From Coriaria nepalensis (lineage: Eukaryota; Streptophyta; Magnoliopsida; Cucurbitales; Coriariaceae), in contig CP114485.1 in assembly GCA_027186245.1 (NCBI GenBank), positions 7,192,001 to 7,256,000 on the forward strand: a stretch of 64,000 bases of DNA, read 5' to 3'. A program made the translations under genes and the position numbers. This document shows, in pieces, positions 24,774-37,250 of the stretch (its first letter is position 1; the number at the start of each line of letters is the position of its first letter). The notes beneath the pieces were generated by a model, which made no database searches, was not told the origin of the DNA, and saw only the letters and a list, made by a program, of their open reading frames with translations.

Positions 24774-27325
24774 TTTTGATATCGCATGCCGGAATTCCCG
24801 GAAGAATCCGCCAAATGCATCAATGTGAAATTTTTGAATTTTGCATATGTTTATGTATTTTTGTGTGTTTATGACGTTGTTGGAAGAATTTGATTTTAAC
24901 CTAAAAGTATGTCCTCGAGATAAGATCTCACATTTTTTGACCTGGAAATATAAATGAACACTACCTAAACCATTAGGTGATTTCGGCCTTCAACCACCTC
25001 CACTATGGGTAGCAGTCAGTTGTAGTGTGCTCCGCCACTCGTCAACGAACACATGGCAGCAACGGCTGCCCCTGATGAGGCAACGCTGTTTGGGCAAGGC
25101 CAAATCCCATCTTAGATAGTAGTCGGTCCTACTTTCCTATAAAATAAATGGGTGAATTCGAGTTTTAAGGAATGGGTTTAACTTGAGCTTTGGTTGGGCC
25201 ATTCAATCATTGGGACTTCAAACTTCTGAAAAATCCTAAATGTTCATAATCTTTTAGGGAATTTGAAATTTTGGGTTAAACTACATTGATGAGAATTGAT
25301 GGGAATTTAATATGTTGCAAGAGATGTCGAATATTAAATTTCAAGTCAATAAATTATTGGGCCTATTCATGGGCAAGATTTTCAATTTGAAAAAATAAAG
25401 GTGACGATGAAAGTTTTAAGGCTTTAATTTTTATGAAAATTAAAATGCTTGGAATACTTGGAATTGCACTCTAATAAATGCACTATACGAATTTTTAATT
25501 TGATGAAAAAGTTTTTCAAATTAAAAGTCCTTATAAAATTTCCATTTACTTAAATTAGTAAGAATTCTAATTTTAAGAGGAAGTTTTTGCAACCACCATG
25601 GAATAACCTTCTATTTTGAACGAGTTCTAAATTCAAGACAACAATGACTTTGTTGACATCCTTAAAGTGTTAAGGTCATATCCAACTTGAAAGTTATTTA
25701 ATCTTAAGAAAGTCAGTGACTGTATTTATAACCTTAAAGTAAAGGTTGCACTATCTTAAGAAAAGCTAGTGATTATATGATTAATCCATAAACATAATTT
25801 GTTTGATTAAGAGTTGATTATGCAAATCAATATTTGAATTCAATTTGAATATGTCAAAAATTACATAATTTATATGATAAAATCTTTCTAATTAAATTCT
25901 TACCTAAAACAGTCATTCCGCATAAGAATGTTTCTAATTTATTATAATTTACAGACTCATCTAAAACAAGACTCTAAACTTACCTAAACTAAAATAAAAA
26001 TTCAAAAACCTATCTAAATCTAATAAAACAGACACACTAATAAGACAACTTGAAACTTGGGGGGGATTGAGATTAAATTGATGAATAAATAAAGATAACA
26101 AAATCAAATAACAAAATCAAAAATCAAGCAAATATATTTAGGATGAAAATTTATGATAAAAGGATAGTTAAGGAATCATTCACCACCACTAAACATGAGA
26201 TTCAACCAATAAAATAGAAATATATTTCCCACTCTTTTAAATTTAATAACTAAAAAATAATCATAAGCTCGATTATTTTGATATTTCCTTACTTTTCCGT
26301 TAAGTAATAAAACAAACTATTTACTTAATTTCTTTTCATTAAAAAACCTAGAACAAGGTTTCTAAATTTAATTTAATGAAACCAATTAATTAAGAAAGAT
26401 AGGTTAAATCAAGAAATAAACATACAAGTTGGGTTCATTTATATGGAGTTATATCTTATATGTAATCAAATGAAAATATCTCATAATTATTGAAAATATT
26501 ATGCTACCTTTGATTAGAAATTTTGACAAAACGAATAAAAATTCTAAACTAGAAATAAATAACTATAACATTTATATAGTTGTATACTATAAACAAATAA
26601 GATAACCATTTATAACCATTATAATCAACAAGGCATAAAAAATTCTAAAGAGAGAAGATAATTCTAAATTAATTAATTAAAAATCATGGGTTATGAAATC
26701 ACCCTTAGGAAAATGAAAACTAAGTTACTCATAATAAGTAAACTAACAACAATTAAATCCATAGAAGAAAATAGGAAAAAAAAAAAAAAAGAGTAGAGAA
26801 AGCATAGTAGAATCTATTATAATTGAATCTATAAAAACTGGATTTCTTATTTCTCCTTCCTCTCCCTTACGCTGCTTCGCTTTCCCTGTTTTGCGTTTTT
26901 CCATCTCTGTTACTTGTTTCCTCCCTTACGCCGCTTCTCTTTCTTTGTTTTGCAACGTTCCCTCTCTGTTACTTTTTTCCTCCCTCTCTTTTACCTCGAT
27001 CATCATTCAAACTATGCATGCTTTAAATGAGTAAAACCTCAACAAACCTTAAAAAGAATGTCAATCAAATTATTTCAAAGAAGAATTAAATATCATAAGC
27101 TCCCCCTTTCAAATAAAGCTCCACTAACCAAAAGCACCACCCAAAATCAAAAGATCTTTCATATAGGTTGTAATGGGGCTAAAGGAAAAGATGAAACAAA
27201 GACCTAAAGACCTATACAGTAAGATTGTAAGAGATTAAATCTTCAAGAACTTCTCAAAACTTAAAGTACCTAACATGGACCAATATAATTGAAACATTAG
27301 TGGTAATTGAAACCTATATCCAAAA
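24774..27325. other. Decayed LTR-retrotransposon interior and AT-rich DNA
   Basis: A GC-richer stretch at 24980-25120 follows the primer site and may be a leader or gag remnant, but no frame is intact. From 25900 to 26850 the sequence is AT-rich without motifs. No host gene is recognised. Confidence 0.45.
26864..26981. repeat. Two-copy 59-bp tandem duplication
   Basis: Units 26864-26922 and 26923-26981 both start CCCTTACGC(T/C)GCTTC and share TCTGTTACTT. The pyrimidine-rich units resemble an LTR leader region. Confidence 0.7.
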
Positions 27326-27473
27326 CCTTGATACAAGTTCTCAAGCGCCTTGGACATTCATATTACCAACTAATTTCAGTCTTTAATTTTTTTTAATATT
27401 GAATATTCCTTATGGCAGAAGAAGGAAGTATGTTCAATGATAACTTCATTTCATCTTTAGAACAAAGATAAAG
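27326..27473 (+). repeat. Direct repeat, copy 1 (partner at 28026-28172)
   Basis: This stretch runs from CCTTGATACAAGTTCTCAAG to AACAAAGATAAAG and is about 90% identical to 28026-28172. The copies are separated by 552 bp. It is possibly a partial LTR pair or a segmental duplication next to the pararetrovirus insertion. Confidence 0.8.
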
Positions 27474-28025
27474 ATATAACTATATTATGCCTGAAAAAGG
27501 GAAGGAGACGTGGTTAATAAAGAAAAGGTTTAAATGATAGCCCAAATTGGCTTCCTAGGGGATGTTCTCATGAGAATATCAATAAGGAGCACTTGCTGAT
27601 TTAGTAATAGTGGTAAAATCCTAATACCTTTATCTTTTTCTAAGTGGTACTTAATCAGTCGTCGCTTTGGCAGTCCTCCAATAATGTTTTACTATTTAAT
27701 CCTACTGTTAAAACTCAAGTAACATTCAAAGTAAAAAAATTTCACTCACCCTAACATGCATATTTAAATAATAATAAAATAACGCGGTTATGCATAAAGA
27801 TTTGAGTATAATTATCACAAAAATTTATTAATAAAAGAATAATAGTAGGATGTAAAGCAAAGTTTCAAACCAATCAAAGTTATAACAATAAAGTCTAGTC
27901 TCATCATAATTATTGGAAAACATCCTAATACTCGAAACAAAACAAACTAACAAAACCTAACTAAGTTAAAAAGAAAATACAATTTTTTTTTTTAAATAAC
28001 ATATTTTAAAATCTAAATTATCCCC
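27474..28025. other. Spacer between the 148-bp direct repeats
   Basis: This 552-bp stretch is AT-rich with no open frame of note and no identified family. Confidence 0.5.
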
Positions 28026-28172
28026 CCTTGATACGAGTTGTCAAGCGCTTTGGAGATTCATTTTACCAACTAATTTCAGTCTTTAATTTTTTTATTATTA
28101 TTGAGTATTCCTTATGGCAGAAGTAAGTCTATTCAATGATAACTTCATTTCATCTTTAGAACAAAGGTAAAG
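28026..28172 (+). repeat. Direct repeat, copy 2 (partner at 27326-27473)
   Basis: It has the same start (CCTTGATACGAG) and end (AACAAAGGTAAAG) as copy 1, with scattered substitutions and a small indel. It directly abuts the left side of the pararetrovirus-derived segment. Confidence 0.8.
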
Positions 28173-28357
28173 AAAAGCTTTTGCCACATTCTTCTGAATG
28201 ATTCAGAGTCACAATAAGAGGAATTCATGATCCTTGTCCTCGTCACAAAGCAGCCCAGAATGTGCTTGTGGAGGAGTCCAGCGAGACTACTCAGTTAATG
28301 CGATAATGGGTATCAAAGGGTCTATCCATTAATGTTCTAACGCAAGAGGAGGGAGAT

Positions 28358-28858
28358 ATGGTGAAAATATTAGACAACATTCTAGAAAAGGAGGTAAAGT
28401 TAAAGCTAATAAGAGCATTGATGAAGCAGGACATCAAGAGAGAAAAGTCTCCACTAGAGCAGAAAATCGAAGAGAACACTTTGATAAATCACTATTCGAT
28501 CACAAAGAATCAGCGAAGGCAGACTGAACAGGGTTCTCATTCGGTCAAAGGGGAAACCTCCCTTGACAACTTAATGCAAGAGTTTAACTTGCTAAAGGGG
28601 GAAGTCAAATATCTAGAAAAGAAAGTAACAGATTTGGAGGTTATCGAAACTTTGAGAGAATTTGATAGCACCCCTTCATCTCACAGGGAGGAGGCAATCC
28701 AATGGGCACAGCCTCTGAAAACCAGATTCCATGAAAAATCATTCCTACAAGTAGAACAAGCTACAGACTCAATTCAGCCCAATATTGAGGTAATGTCCCT
28801 TCAGTCTAAACCTAATTTAATTTGGGTCAATCAAGTAGAAAGGGTAATAAGTCAATAA
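28358..28858 (+). pseudogene. Pararetroviral polyprotein part upstream of the protease
   Basis: This is an open frame of 166 codons, rich in Lys/Glu, with coiled-coil-like character around residues 65-100 (EFNLLKGEVKYLEKKVTDLE). It ends shortly before the protease-like region and is in the position of the capsid-to-protease part of a caulimovirid polyprotein. No CCHC zinc knuckle is visible. The assignment depends on its neighbours. Confidence 0.5.
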
Positions 28859-28869
28859 GGAATTTTCTT

Positions 28870-29193
28870 TAAAGACATAGGCTCTGATTGATTTAGGAGT
28901 TGATTTGAACTATATTAATGAAGGAATGATACCTTCAAAAAAACATTTGAAAACCATAGAGGTTCTAAACATGGCTAATGGTGCAAGGGTAATGATAGAA
29001 TATAAGCTATCAGACACAATGATTTGCAACAACGGTATTTGTTTACAAATGTCATTCATCATGGTCAAGAATCTCCCATAAGGAGTTATATTAGGAAATC
29101 CATTCCTATATATGTTGTACCATATACATCAAATTGATGATAGAGGAATTGTTGTAGAAGTACAAGGCCATAAGCTGAATTTTAAGTTTTCTT
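28870..29193 (+). pseudogene. Pararetroviral aspartic protease remnant
   Basis: Read on the + strand, ALIDLGVDLNYINEGMIP carries the active-site triad region, with DLG in place of the usual D-S/T-G. It is followed by ANGARVMIEYKLSD and VILGNPFLYMLYH, the typical second half of a retroviral-type protease (hydrophobic-hydrophobic-G). A stop lies in the KNLP block and another after FKFS. It is inactive. Confidence 0.65.
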
Positions 29194-29316
29194 AGAGGCC
29201 TAAGTACCACCAAGTGAATCTGGTAAAATATCAAATTCAGAAAAAGGAAAAATTCATTTTGTCTCTTCAAGAGGAAATCACCTCTAAAAGAATTAAAGAG
29301 CAGATTCAATCTCTAA

Positions 29317-30240
29317 ATGTTAAAGAAACAGTTGGAGATTTGGAAAAGAAGTTCTAATGAGAAATTTGTGCAGAAGATCCCAATGGGTTTTGGGATCGAA
29401 AATAGCATGTGGTGGGATTGCCCTACGAGCCTACATTTTCTGAAAAGAATATCCCCCACCAAAGCTAGGCCAGTAGCCATGAATGCCAAGTTGTTGAAAG
29501 TTTGCAAGAAGGAAATAGAAGACCTCCTTGACAAGGGTTTGATCAAGTTATAGTCCATGGAGCTACAACATTTTATGTACAGAATGCAGTAGAGCTTCAT
29601 AGAGGAGCGCTAAGACTGGTGATTAATTACAAGCCCCTTAATCAAACATTACGATGGATTAGAAATCCCATCACCAACAAAAATGGTCTCCTTAATTGCC
29701 TTTTTGTAGCCAGAATTTACTCCTAATTCGACATGAAGTCAGCCTACTGGCATATCCAGATTAAGGAAGAAGATCAATACAAGACAACCTTCACATTCCC
29801 CTTTGGATACTTTGAATGGAATGCCACGCTATTCCAGTTGAAAAATACTCCATCATAATACCAGAATATTATGAATGAGGTATTTAATTCAGATGGAGAA
29901 TTTATTATTGTCTATATTGATGATGTGTTGGTTTTTTTCTCAGAACGTTGACCAGCACTATAGGCACTTAGGAATATTCCTAAGTATTATGAAGAAGGTT
30001 GGACTTGCAGCCTCGTCCAAAAAGATGAAGCTATTCTAGATGGAGATCAGGTTTTTGGGCCATACAATTAAGAAAAATACTATTGTCCCAATTCAGCTAA
30101 CTATCTCATTCGCAGATAAATTCCCTAACAACATCATGGAAAAGATGCAACTTTAGAGGTTCTTGGGAAGTCTGAATTACATCTCATACTTTTATCAAGA
30201 CCTTACAAGGGATAGCAGGCCCTTATATGCAAGGCTTCGA
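29317..30240 (+). pseudogene. Pararetroviral reverse transcriptase remnant
   Basis: Blocks in order: ARPVAMNAKLLKVCKKEIED and LLDKGLIK (29465-29550), LVINYKPLNQTLRWIRNPI (about 29613-29670), FDMKSAYWHIQIKEEDQYKT (about 29728-29790), FTFPFGYFEWNATLF (about 29790-29835) and the catalytic box IVYIDDVLV (29909-29935). The YIDD carboxylates are still present, but stops and frameshifts break the frame between blocks (for example near 29551 and 29728). The motif order and the -YIDDVLVF- form match caulimovirid and Gypsy-type RT; absence of integrase and LTRs favours the former. Confidence 0.75.
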
Positions 30241-30319
30241 AAGAATCCCTCGGAATGAGTTGTCGTAAGCAGTCCGTAAAATTAAGTTACAAGCTAAAGA
30301 GCTACCCTATCTCAATATA

Positions 30320-30821
30320 GCCCATCCAGAGGCCTTCAAAATTGTAGAGATAAATGCTTCAGAGTTGGGCTTTGGTGGAATACTAAAGGAGAGAAAAGAA
30401 GACAAAGAAGTCATGGTCTGCTACACTTCAAAAGTACGGAAATGAGGCCAACAAAATTATTCTACAATAAAAAATGAGATCTTGTCCATAGTAATGTGTG
30501 TAAAAAGTTTTGAGCCAGACCTTATCAATAAGAGATTTTTGATAAGGGTAGACTATAAAGTGGCCAAAGACATCTTATTTAAGGACATGAAGGCCCTGGT
30601 GTCGAAGCAAATATTTGCTCATTGGCAAGGTGAAAATAATTATCTTTCTTATTTTCTTACTCGTGAGTTTTTGCAATTCAATGGCCATAGGGAAACCACC
30701 CCTCAAACTGGAATCGGAAACAGCTATAGATCCTAAACCTTCAGAGCACCAAAGAGGTCGGGGACTTCATCCCTTAAATCGGGAAAGAGGAGTGATCAAT
30801 ACCATTCCAGGGAAGCTTTGA
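30320..30821 (+). pseudogene. Pararetroviral RNase H remnant and polyprotein end
   Basis: An open part at 30482-30736 reads INKRFLIRVDYKVAKDILF, SKQIFAHWQGE and FLTREFLQ, which fits the C-terminal part of the caulimovirid RNase H domain and the end of the polyprotein. The earlier half (30320-30480) has frameshifts. Confidence 0.65.
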
Positions 30822-32019
30822 AGGATGCCCTTCCTGCCCAATAAGATAGCAAGAAGGACGATCCATACTTCCCCTTAGAGGAATCAAGTTGCGTGAAAAT
30901 GGTTGCGCGAACACCTCATACCCATCCATTATCCAAAAAACTAGATCTGGTTCGTATCCATCTTACAGGAATCAGGATCCATCTCGATGGATACAAAATT
31001 CAAGAACAATCAGGTAGCCTTCTTAAAGTTGAGAATTCTGCAAGTCATCCAGCCCTCCGAATGGTTTAGAGGCTCCCTCTAGGGAACAAGGCATTGCGAG
31101 AAGGAATCCCGCTAGTAGATTATTATGATTATATTTATGCATGGAATTAAATTTTACTAATTTAGAACCTTAAGCATAAGCTGGTGGATTTTCTTTTACA
31201 TATATCAAGAAGAATTCCCTAGCTGATTTCACAATTGGTTTAATAAATATGGTATTAAGCCCTATTACTATCCCATCTATGTCCAGAAAACATTTGAATT
31301 ATTCTATATTGAAAATGGTCTCCCAGATGATTATCTCTCTATGGTACTAACGTTTCAAGAAGTCTATAGGATACCTTGGATTTAGATCAAAAGATCTTTC
31401 AGGATTCTCAGGACCCCTACGAAGAGTATATGCCACTCAAAGAGACATCTCCTTTAAAGCGAAGGGATAAGGGCAAAGGAAAGATGATCCTTTAATTTAT
31501 CGGTATTAGCTATCTCGGGACCACTCGACTCCAAAAGCTATCCAGGACTCGTACGCTTGATAGTAGGAATATACTTTCCTAAAAGGAGCTTGTCGAATTT
31601 GGAAAAAATGGTTCCGGCCCAATAACTTTTTTTTTTTTAAATACTACTTTTCTTTTTTAAAAGTATGTCTTTAGCATGATGCTTATCCATTAGGAATCTT
31701 TGGTAGATTTTTCTCGATATTTGTTGGTTTAAAAGGAGCTTGCGAGCCCTCAGTAGATCATCGAATTTTAGAGTGTATTCAAATTCAGCTTGTTTTCTCC
31801 TGCTCTTTTGTAAAAGAATTAAGTGTGACGAGTAATTAATTTAAGAGTGAAAGTTTTTTATTATCTCCTGCTTCTTCCACTTCATGTTTATGTTTGTGTG
31901 TCTTATTAATATAAATCTCTTCTTATCTGCTCTTCTCACCGTCTCCATTTACTATAAATTTTCGCTGTTTATTTCTCTATTTATCTCTCTCTATTTATTC
32001 TTAACGATCCGGGTATACT
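30822..32019 (+). other. Non-coding/3' region of the pararetrovirus segment
   Basis: Short decayed frames run to about 31490, followed by a non-coding stretch. The part at 31850-32005 is pyrimidine-rich with TATA-like ACTATAAATTTTC (about 31950), placed upstream of the primer site as a pararetroviral promoter and leader would be. Placement is the main evidence. Confidence 0.45.
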
Positions 32020-32032
32020 TGGTATCAAAGCC
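32020..32032 (+). promoter_or_regulatory. tRNA-Met primer-binding site of the pararetrovirus
   Basis: TGGTATCAAAGCC differs by one base from the consensus TGGTATCAGAGCC used by Caulimoviridae (and many LTR elements) to prime reverse transcription. No LTR lies upstream, and a movement-protein-like frame follows 300 bases later. Confidence 0.7.
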
Positions 32033-32344
32033 ATGACGCAAAAATTAGCCGTGGGGGGAAGGTTCTAAGAATCCTTGATTCCTAAGTGATTGGAAGTTGC
32101 AGGGAAGGTTCTTTTGAATCCCTAAAGTCAAGTTTGAGTTAGTTGCTAGCCACAGGGAAGCACAGGCGTTAGGCGCAAGTACTCTGTAATCTACCTTGAT
32201 CAACAAGCCAATACAAAAAGCAGTCCTTACCATGGCCAGTTTTCCAAAGAAGCTCTCATCAAGATGATCTGTATCATCGTCGTCTTCTTCATCTTCTTCA
32301 TCCTCCTTGTATAGAGCTCTTTCTACCAAAGGAGTTTCAACTCA

Positions 32345-32702
32345 TCCATCTACCTCTCACTTGGTAAACAAAAATATCGAGATAATATCAGGAGAATCCA
32401 AGCGCATTGCTGAAGTCAAAACATGGTTATCCAATTGATATATTCCTCATATATCATAAGCAAAAATTTATAAGCTTGGAGGAGTCTCACAAAAATCAGG
32501 TTTCGTGATAAAGATGGTGGAAGATACCATCCCCATAAAAATCGGGCAAGAATCCTTTCAGTTACTGTCTAAAGAACTATTGACACAGCACAAAGAAGAT
32601 GGGTACAAATTTATCCATCAGGAAATGGTACAACTGGCCATCCAGCCCATGACCAAAAGGGGGCTAGAGTCATTAATTAGTCTATTAGTTTGTAACACTT
32701 GC
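32345..32702 (+). pseudogene. Pararetroviral movement-protein-like remnant
   Basis: On the + strand, IGQESFQLLSKELL, YKFIHQEMVQLAIQP and RGLESLISLLVC (open frame 32505-32705) resemble the N-terminal part of a caulimovirid 30K-type movement protein. Stops interrupt the segment at 32436 and 32457. It ends at about 32702, and the rest of the virus is not seen downstream. Confidence 0.55.
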
Positions 32703-33299
32703 TAATATTTAGTTTACTCATTTTGGTTGAGACCTCTACTTTTTTTCTTCGAGCAAAATCACATGTATTGTCTTTGTCTATGCACTATAAGTTGGTTTGA
32801 ATTTGTAGTTTATTTAATATATTCTTAAATCACATGATTAATTTACTACTTTAAAACTAATCAAAACTTTAGTAAATTTAGTTTTTGTTTATCTAGTGCA
32901 TCCTTCGAGTTTCAAAAGTAGTTATTAAAATAAGTGTTATTTTCTTTCTCCAATTTTGAAGAGGTTTTTGAGTTACTTTACGTTCTTTTGTGTGTGACTA
33001 GATGTGTTCTACATCTTTATATCAGGATAGATTCATGATACTTCATATTTTTATCTAATTAATAATTACACATGTTTCACTTTCAAATAACTTTCAAAGT
33101 AATTAGTTAATTCAATCATCTCACAATTAATTTAACTTAAACCTTTCAAAGTAACATTGACTTCTAGCAAAGTATCAAGGTTACCTATGAGATGAGAATT
33201 ATATGTTATCTTCTATAAGAACATGTACTACTAATACTGTGTTATTCAATTCTTCCATCTTGTTAATATCTTGATTTGTCATATGGCCAGAGGCAGCTC
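32703..33299. other. Intergenic DNA
   Basis: AT-rich sequence with no recognised feature lies between the pararetrovirus segment and the next transposon relic. Confidence 0.5.
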
Positions 33300-35640
33300 A
33301 TTATCAATTGAGACTCTGGGCCAAATTAGAATTTATGGCCCTTTTAATATATAAAAAATTATATATATATATAGATCATGTTATCTTTTTTACCGGATGA
33401 ATAGTTTTACAATTCTTATAAAGTAGATAAATAAATAAAAAATAATAAAGATAGAATTAGTAATATAAAATAAAGTACTAATGTATTATTTAAATATTGC
33501 TCTTTCCTTTTAAGATGAAAATCACTAATCAATTTTTTATAATCAGTGTCTTTTAATATCTCATTTTCAATCGATAGTATAGCTAATCCATTTAACATTT
33601 TTTGAGACGTTGTGGAATGTATATAATTGTTTTTTAATTTTAATTTTGAAAAGCTTCTTTCTATGCAACTGTCATATATATTGTTATTAAAAGTCAATAA
33701 ACAATAAAAAAAGTTCAGAAAATAGTCTATTCTTTTAAAAAAATATAATATTTTTAAAGGAGAGTCATTGTGTTGCAAAAACTTTTTTCAAACATTTTTA
33801 ATTCTAAAAATATCATGACCATCAATATTTGAATGCCCATCATGTGTTAAAAAATCACTAAGTTTAAGATATTTATTTTTCAAATCAATCTCACTAAAAG
33901 ATTTTAATTTTTTCGAACTAAATAAAAACCCAAATTGTTCAAATCTTACCTTAACCAAGGTTATTGCATGATCAACTACATAAAATAAAGTAATCAATCC
34001 GAAAATATTCTTCTGCCAATCTCATTGATTCTCCATGGTTAATATTTTCATTAAAACATTTATTTCTATGAACTGCACATTTCTTTTAGAATGTTGGCTC
34101 TGCATTTATTTCCATTACAATTTTATTGGCTAAATCTAATGCATATGTGAATCCATTATGCCCATAACTTTCTAAGAAAAAAGTAACACACTTCAACTTC
34201 AATTTATCTATAGCAACATCAATCTGCTTGTCATTAGATTGCAAGCTCTTGCTAACTTGATTTACCGCAAATAATATATCATACCAGATAGTCAATCTCA
34301 TATATTACTAAGCATCAAGCCTCACTCTTTATTTTAGGATATAAACTCACTTCAGGTAAGTTATTTAAAGCATCTCTAATTTGTGAAGTTTGAAATTTTA
34401 TAGTTTTTAACACTTTCAATTCAAGTTTCCCAACATGTTTATGATAATGTATATTCACGTGATCTTTCAAAAAAATTCATCTGTTTGGAGAAGAGGCAAA
34501 TAAAGTATATACACACGTTGTATTACCCCGAAAAAAGATATAGCTTTCTTACATAAATTAGCCATGTGACAAAGAACCAAAGTTTAAACTCTGACAATCA
34601 CATGGTGTATAAAATGCTCTTGGATTTTTATCCAAAACCTTTTTTGGACTCTTTATTTATTCTCTTTCATATTAAATCAATTATCATATCCTTATCCTCT
34701 TATATCATTAATGTTGAGCTTATATTTATCCATTGTGCTTACAAGCTCATCAAAAAGTCATTTTCGAGAAGTGTCATCTACCTTAATATCCACACATCTC
34801 AAGATAAGAGTCATTTGTTATTGGTGACTAACATCAGGAGTACAATCTAAAATAACAGAAAAACATTTCAATTGTTTTATTTTATTATTATTATTATGCT
34901 TCTAACATCACTTGCCAACAACTCAATTAATTCATTTTGAATGGTATGTCCTAAATGATGATACCTAAGGTATTTTTGCATTACAAGACCAAACTCATCT
35001 ATCATCTCTATTATACTTAAAAAGTTTTCATTGTTTTCTTGATAAATCTTTTCACTATTTCCATGAAAACATAGATCGTTGTTAGCTAAAGTTTTAACCA
35101 TGGCAATTATTTTAAGTAAAACATGCTTCCAATGCTATTTTTCTTTATTAATTTTTTCATGAAATTTTGTGTCAGTTGTTTTATTTTTAGACAACCTCAT
35201 TTTTAACTCTATCCATCTAGTCATATTGAGAATGTGATCATTTCTAACTCTATCCACCTAATCATATTATTTTAATCTTTTGGAAAATCTATACCATCCT
35301 CTCTAATTGGATCATTTTCTATAATCAAATCTCTAAAGTTAATATCACAATCCTTCCAATTTTATGGATCATAGATATTAATATTTTCAATACTTAAAAC
35401 TTCTTGATTAATTTACGAATTTGAGCATCATCCTATTCTTAAAATACTGTAGGACTATTTTGTTCTAACTCTCCCATATTTTCACTCACATTTTTAGGTT
35501 GCTCCATGGATAATTTATTTTTTAATTGATCTAATAAAGTGTTTTTTAGAAGAAATTTATTAAGAGTCCCTTTTTTTATATTGAACTAATTTTCTTCTTT
35601 TTTTTTCTTTTTTTTTCTTTTACATTTTTCATAACCAGAT
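33300..35640 (-). mobile_element. Decayed hAT transposon encoding a TTF-zinc-finger (ZMYM1-like) transposase
   Basis: Minus-strand frames give, in gene order: [20 protein letters not shown] and [17 protein letters not shown] (34877-35101), AVNQVSKSLQSNDKQIDVAI (34086-34301) and the C-terminal dimerisation block SCIERSFSKLKLKNNYIHST, MLNGLAILSIENEIL (33416-33778). These are hallmarks of plant hAT proteins with an N-terminal TTF-type zinc finger. Stops and frameshifts separate the parts. The boundary at 33300 (CAGAGGCAGC) is a possible terminal inverted repeat start, but the partner was not found, so the ends are approximate. Confidence 0.75.
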
Positions 35641-36896
35641 TCATATTTTCTAATTGACATTCTAATTTCTAAATTTTAATACAAATAAATAAAATACAAA
35701 AATTAAATTAAATTAAAATTAAAAATTAGAACATAAAACCTGATAAAGAAGTAATTCGAAAAGATTTCTAGAGCCTCAAACTAATGATCATTAACCAGCC
35801 CACAAAATCTCAATAGTTGAAAAGTAATTCTAGTAAAATAATAGTATAAAAAAATTAAGAACGAAAGAAAGTAAATATGAGAAAAAGTAAATTGAATAGA
35901 GAAATTTACTGACAAACTGTTTGCCCGTTAATTTTTTTTACTGTTATTGATTAATTAAGCTGTGATATTTATAGATAAAAGAAAGTTAATGATCGTATTT
36001 TATCATCGAGATAATACTATATATACAAAGTGTAATGATTACGTTGATATATGTATGACTATTACGCTATATATATATATATAAAAATTGTAGACAATAA
36101 TGGTTACATATATATAGAGTAATGATTAGCCGACTATGTACAATTATATAGGCAGTAGACAATAATGATTATATATATATATATTACAAATATTTAGGAC
36201 TTTAGACAATCACCTCTCTCGCTCTATATAAAGCATTACTTAACTATTAAAATTTATTAGATAAATTATATGAATTATTATAATTTAAATTAATTTAGAT
36301 AATAAATTTATTAAAATTATTTTCATATCATTTTATTTTGTAAAATTTTTTGTTCCATTACATAATACAACTTAAAATTTCTCCTCTTTATACAGGAGCA
36401 ATGAAATTAAGATATTGTGTACCCAATATCTTAATTCCGGACAAATACTAATATCTTATATGGTACCAAATATCGGTAGCAGTACCAAATATCGGTAGCA
36501 GTACCAAGGCCAGAACCAAAACTCAGTGCCAAGAATTTTGTCCACCCTAGTTTAATCTCAGTTCCGGTCCTTAATGGGTATGAGTACCAATACCTTATCC
36601 AATACCAAATATCAATACTAGTAACAAAGTCCACAATCAAAACTCCCCGTCGAGAATCAAGCATTTTGTCTACTCCTAGTTCAAACATCAAGCAACGCTG
36701 TTTTATAACAAACGACATGTCGCCAAAACAAAATCCACCCTTTTATTAAAACGGTGCCGGTTGATGCTTGTAAACTCGATAATAATTTCTTTTTGTTTCT
36801 ATCCATTCCCAAAATGGATCAATCATCACTAGACTGATCATCTTCTTCCCGTTTCTCCCACAACGCTAGACACACAAATTTTCTGCAACAAAAGAA
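35641..36896. other. Intergenic DNA with TA microsatellites and a short repeat
   Basis: TA-rich simple repeats lie at about 36069-36082 and 36170-36183. At 36466-36506 a block CAAATATCGGTAGCAGTAC occurs twice in tandem, inside a GTACC-rich stretch (36460-36660) that looks like decayed transposon sequence. The last 150 bp are the promoter region of the next gene. Confidence 0.5.
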
Positions 36897-37218
36897 ATGC
36901 ACTTCTCTCTCGTTCAACCCACCTGCACGTCTCCTTCTCAATCCACCATCGTCAACCTCAACTTCAACTTAAACATCAACAGCTCCACCATCACTCTGCT
37001 ACCCAAATATCTGTTTCCTGGATTCACTACAAATAGATTTCTTTACTTGAGCAAAAGATCCCACAAATCAAATCTTACTAACACTCATGCTTCCTTGCTT
37101 GAAGCTCCGGTTCTGTGGGCCAGTCGGGTCTGTATCTTTTACGCCCTGCTTAAAACCGGTTTAGCTGGATCTCAAGAAAACCCACTTGTTTCAGGTTTTC
37201 TTTTTTCTTTTCTTTTTT

Positions 37219-37250
<32 letters not shown>

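Larger units (their letters stand above)
28173..32702 (+). mobile_element. Endogenous pararetrovirus segment (Caulimoviridae-like), decayed
   Basis: The order on the + strand is an N-terminal polyprotein part, aspartic protease, reverse transcriptase, RNase H, a non-coding region with promoter-like sequence, a tRNA-Met primer site, then a movement-protein-like remnant. In a circular caulimovirid genome the primer site and movement protein come after the RT/RNase H end only when the circle is crossed. The insertion therefore represents a circularly permuted or tandem viral copy. No integrase and no LTRs are seen, unlike Gypsy or Copia elements. The coding parts carry many stops and frameshifts and cannot produce virus. 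The nearest group by motif character appears to be the florendovirus/petuvirus-type lineage, with low certainty. The left limit at about 28173 is inferred from the end of the direct repeat. Confidence 0.78.

Noticed and set aside
28291..28479. Minus-strand open frame in the pararetrovirus segment
   Set aside because: It is a shadow of the + strand polyprotein-like frame and has no motif.
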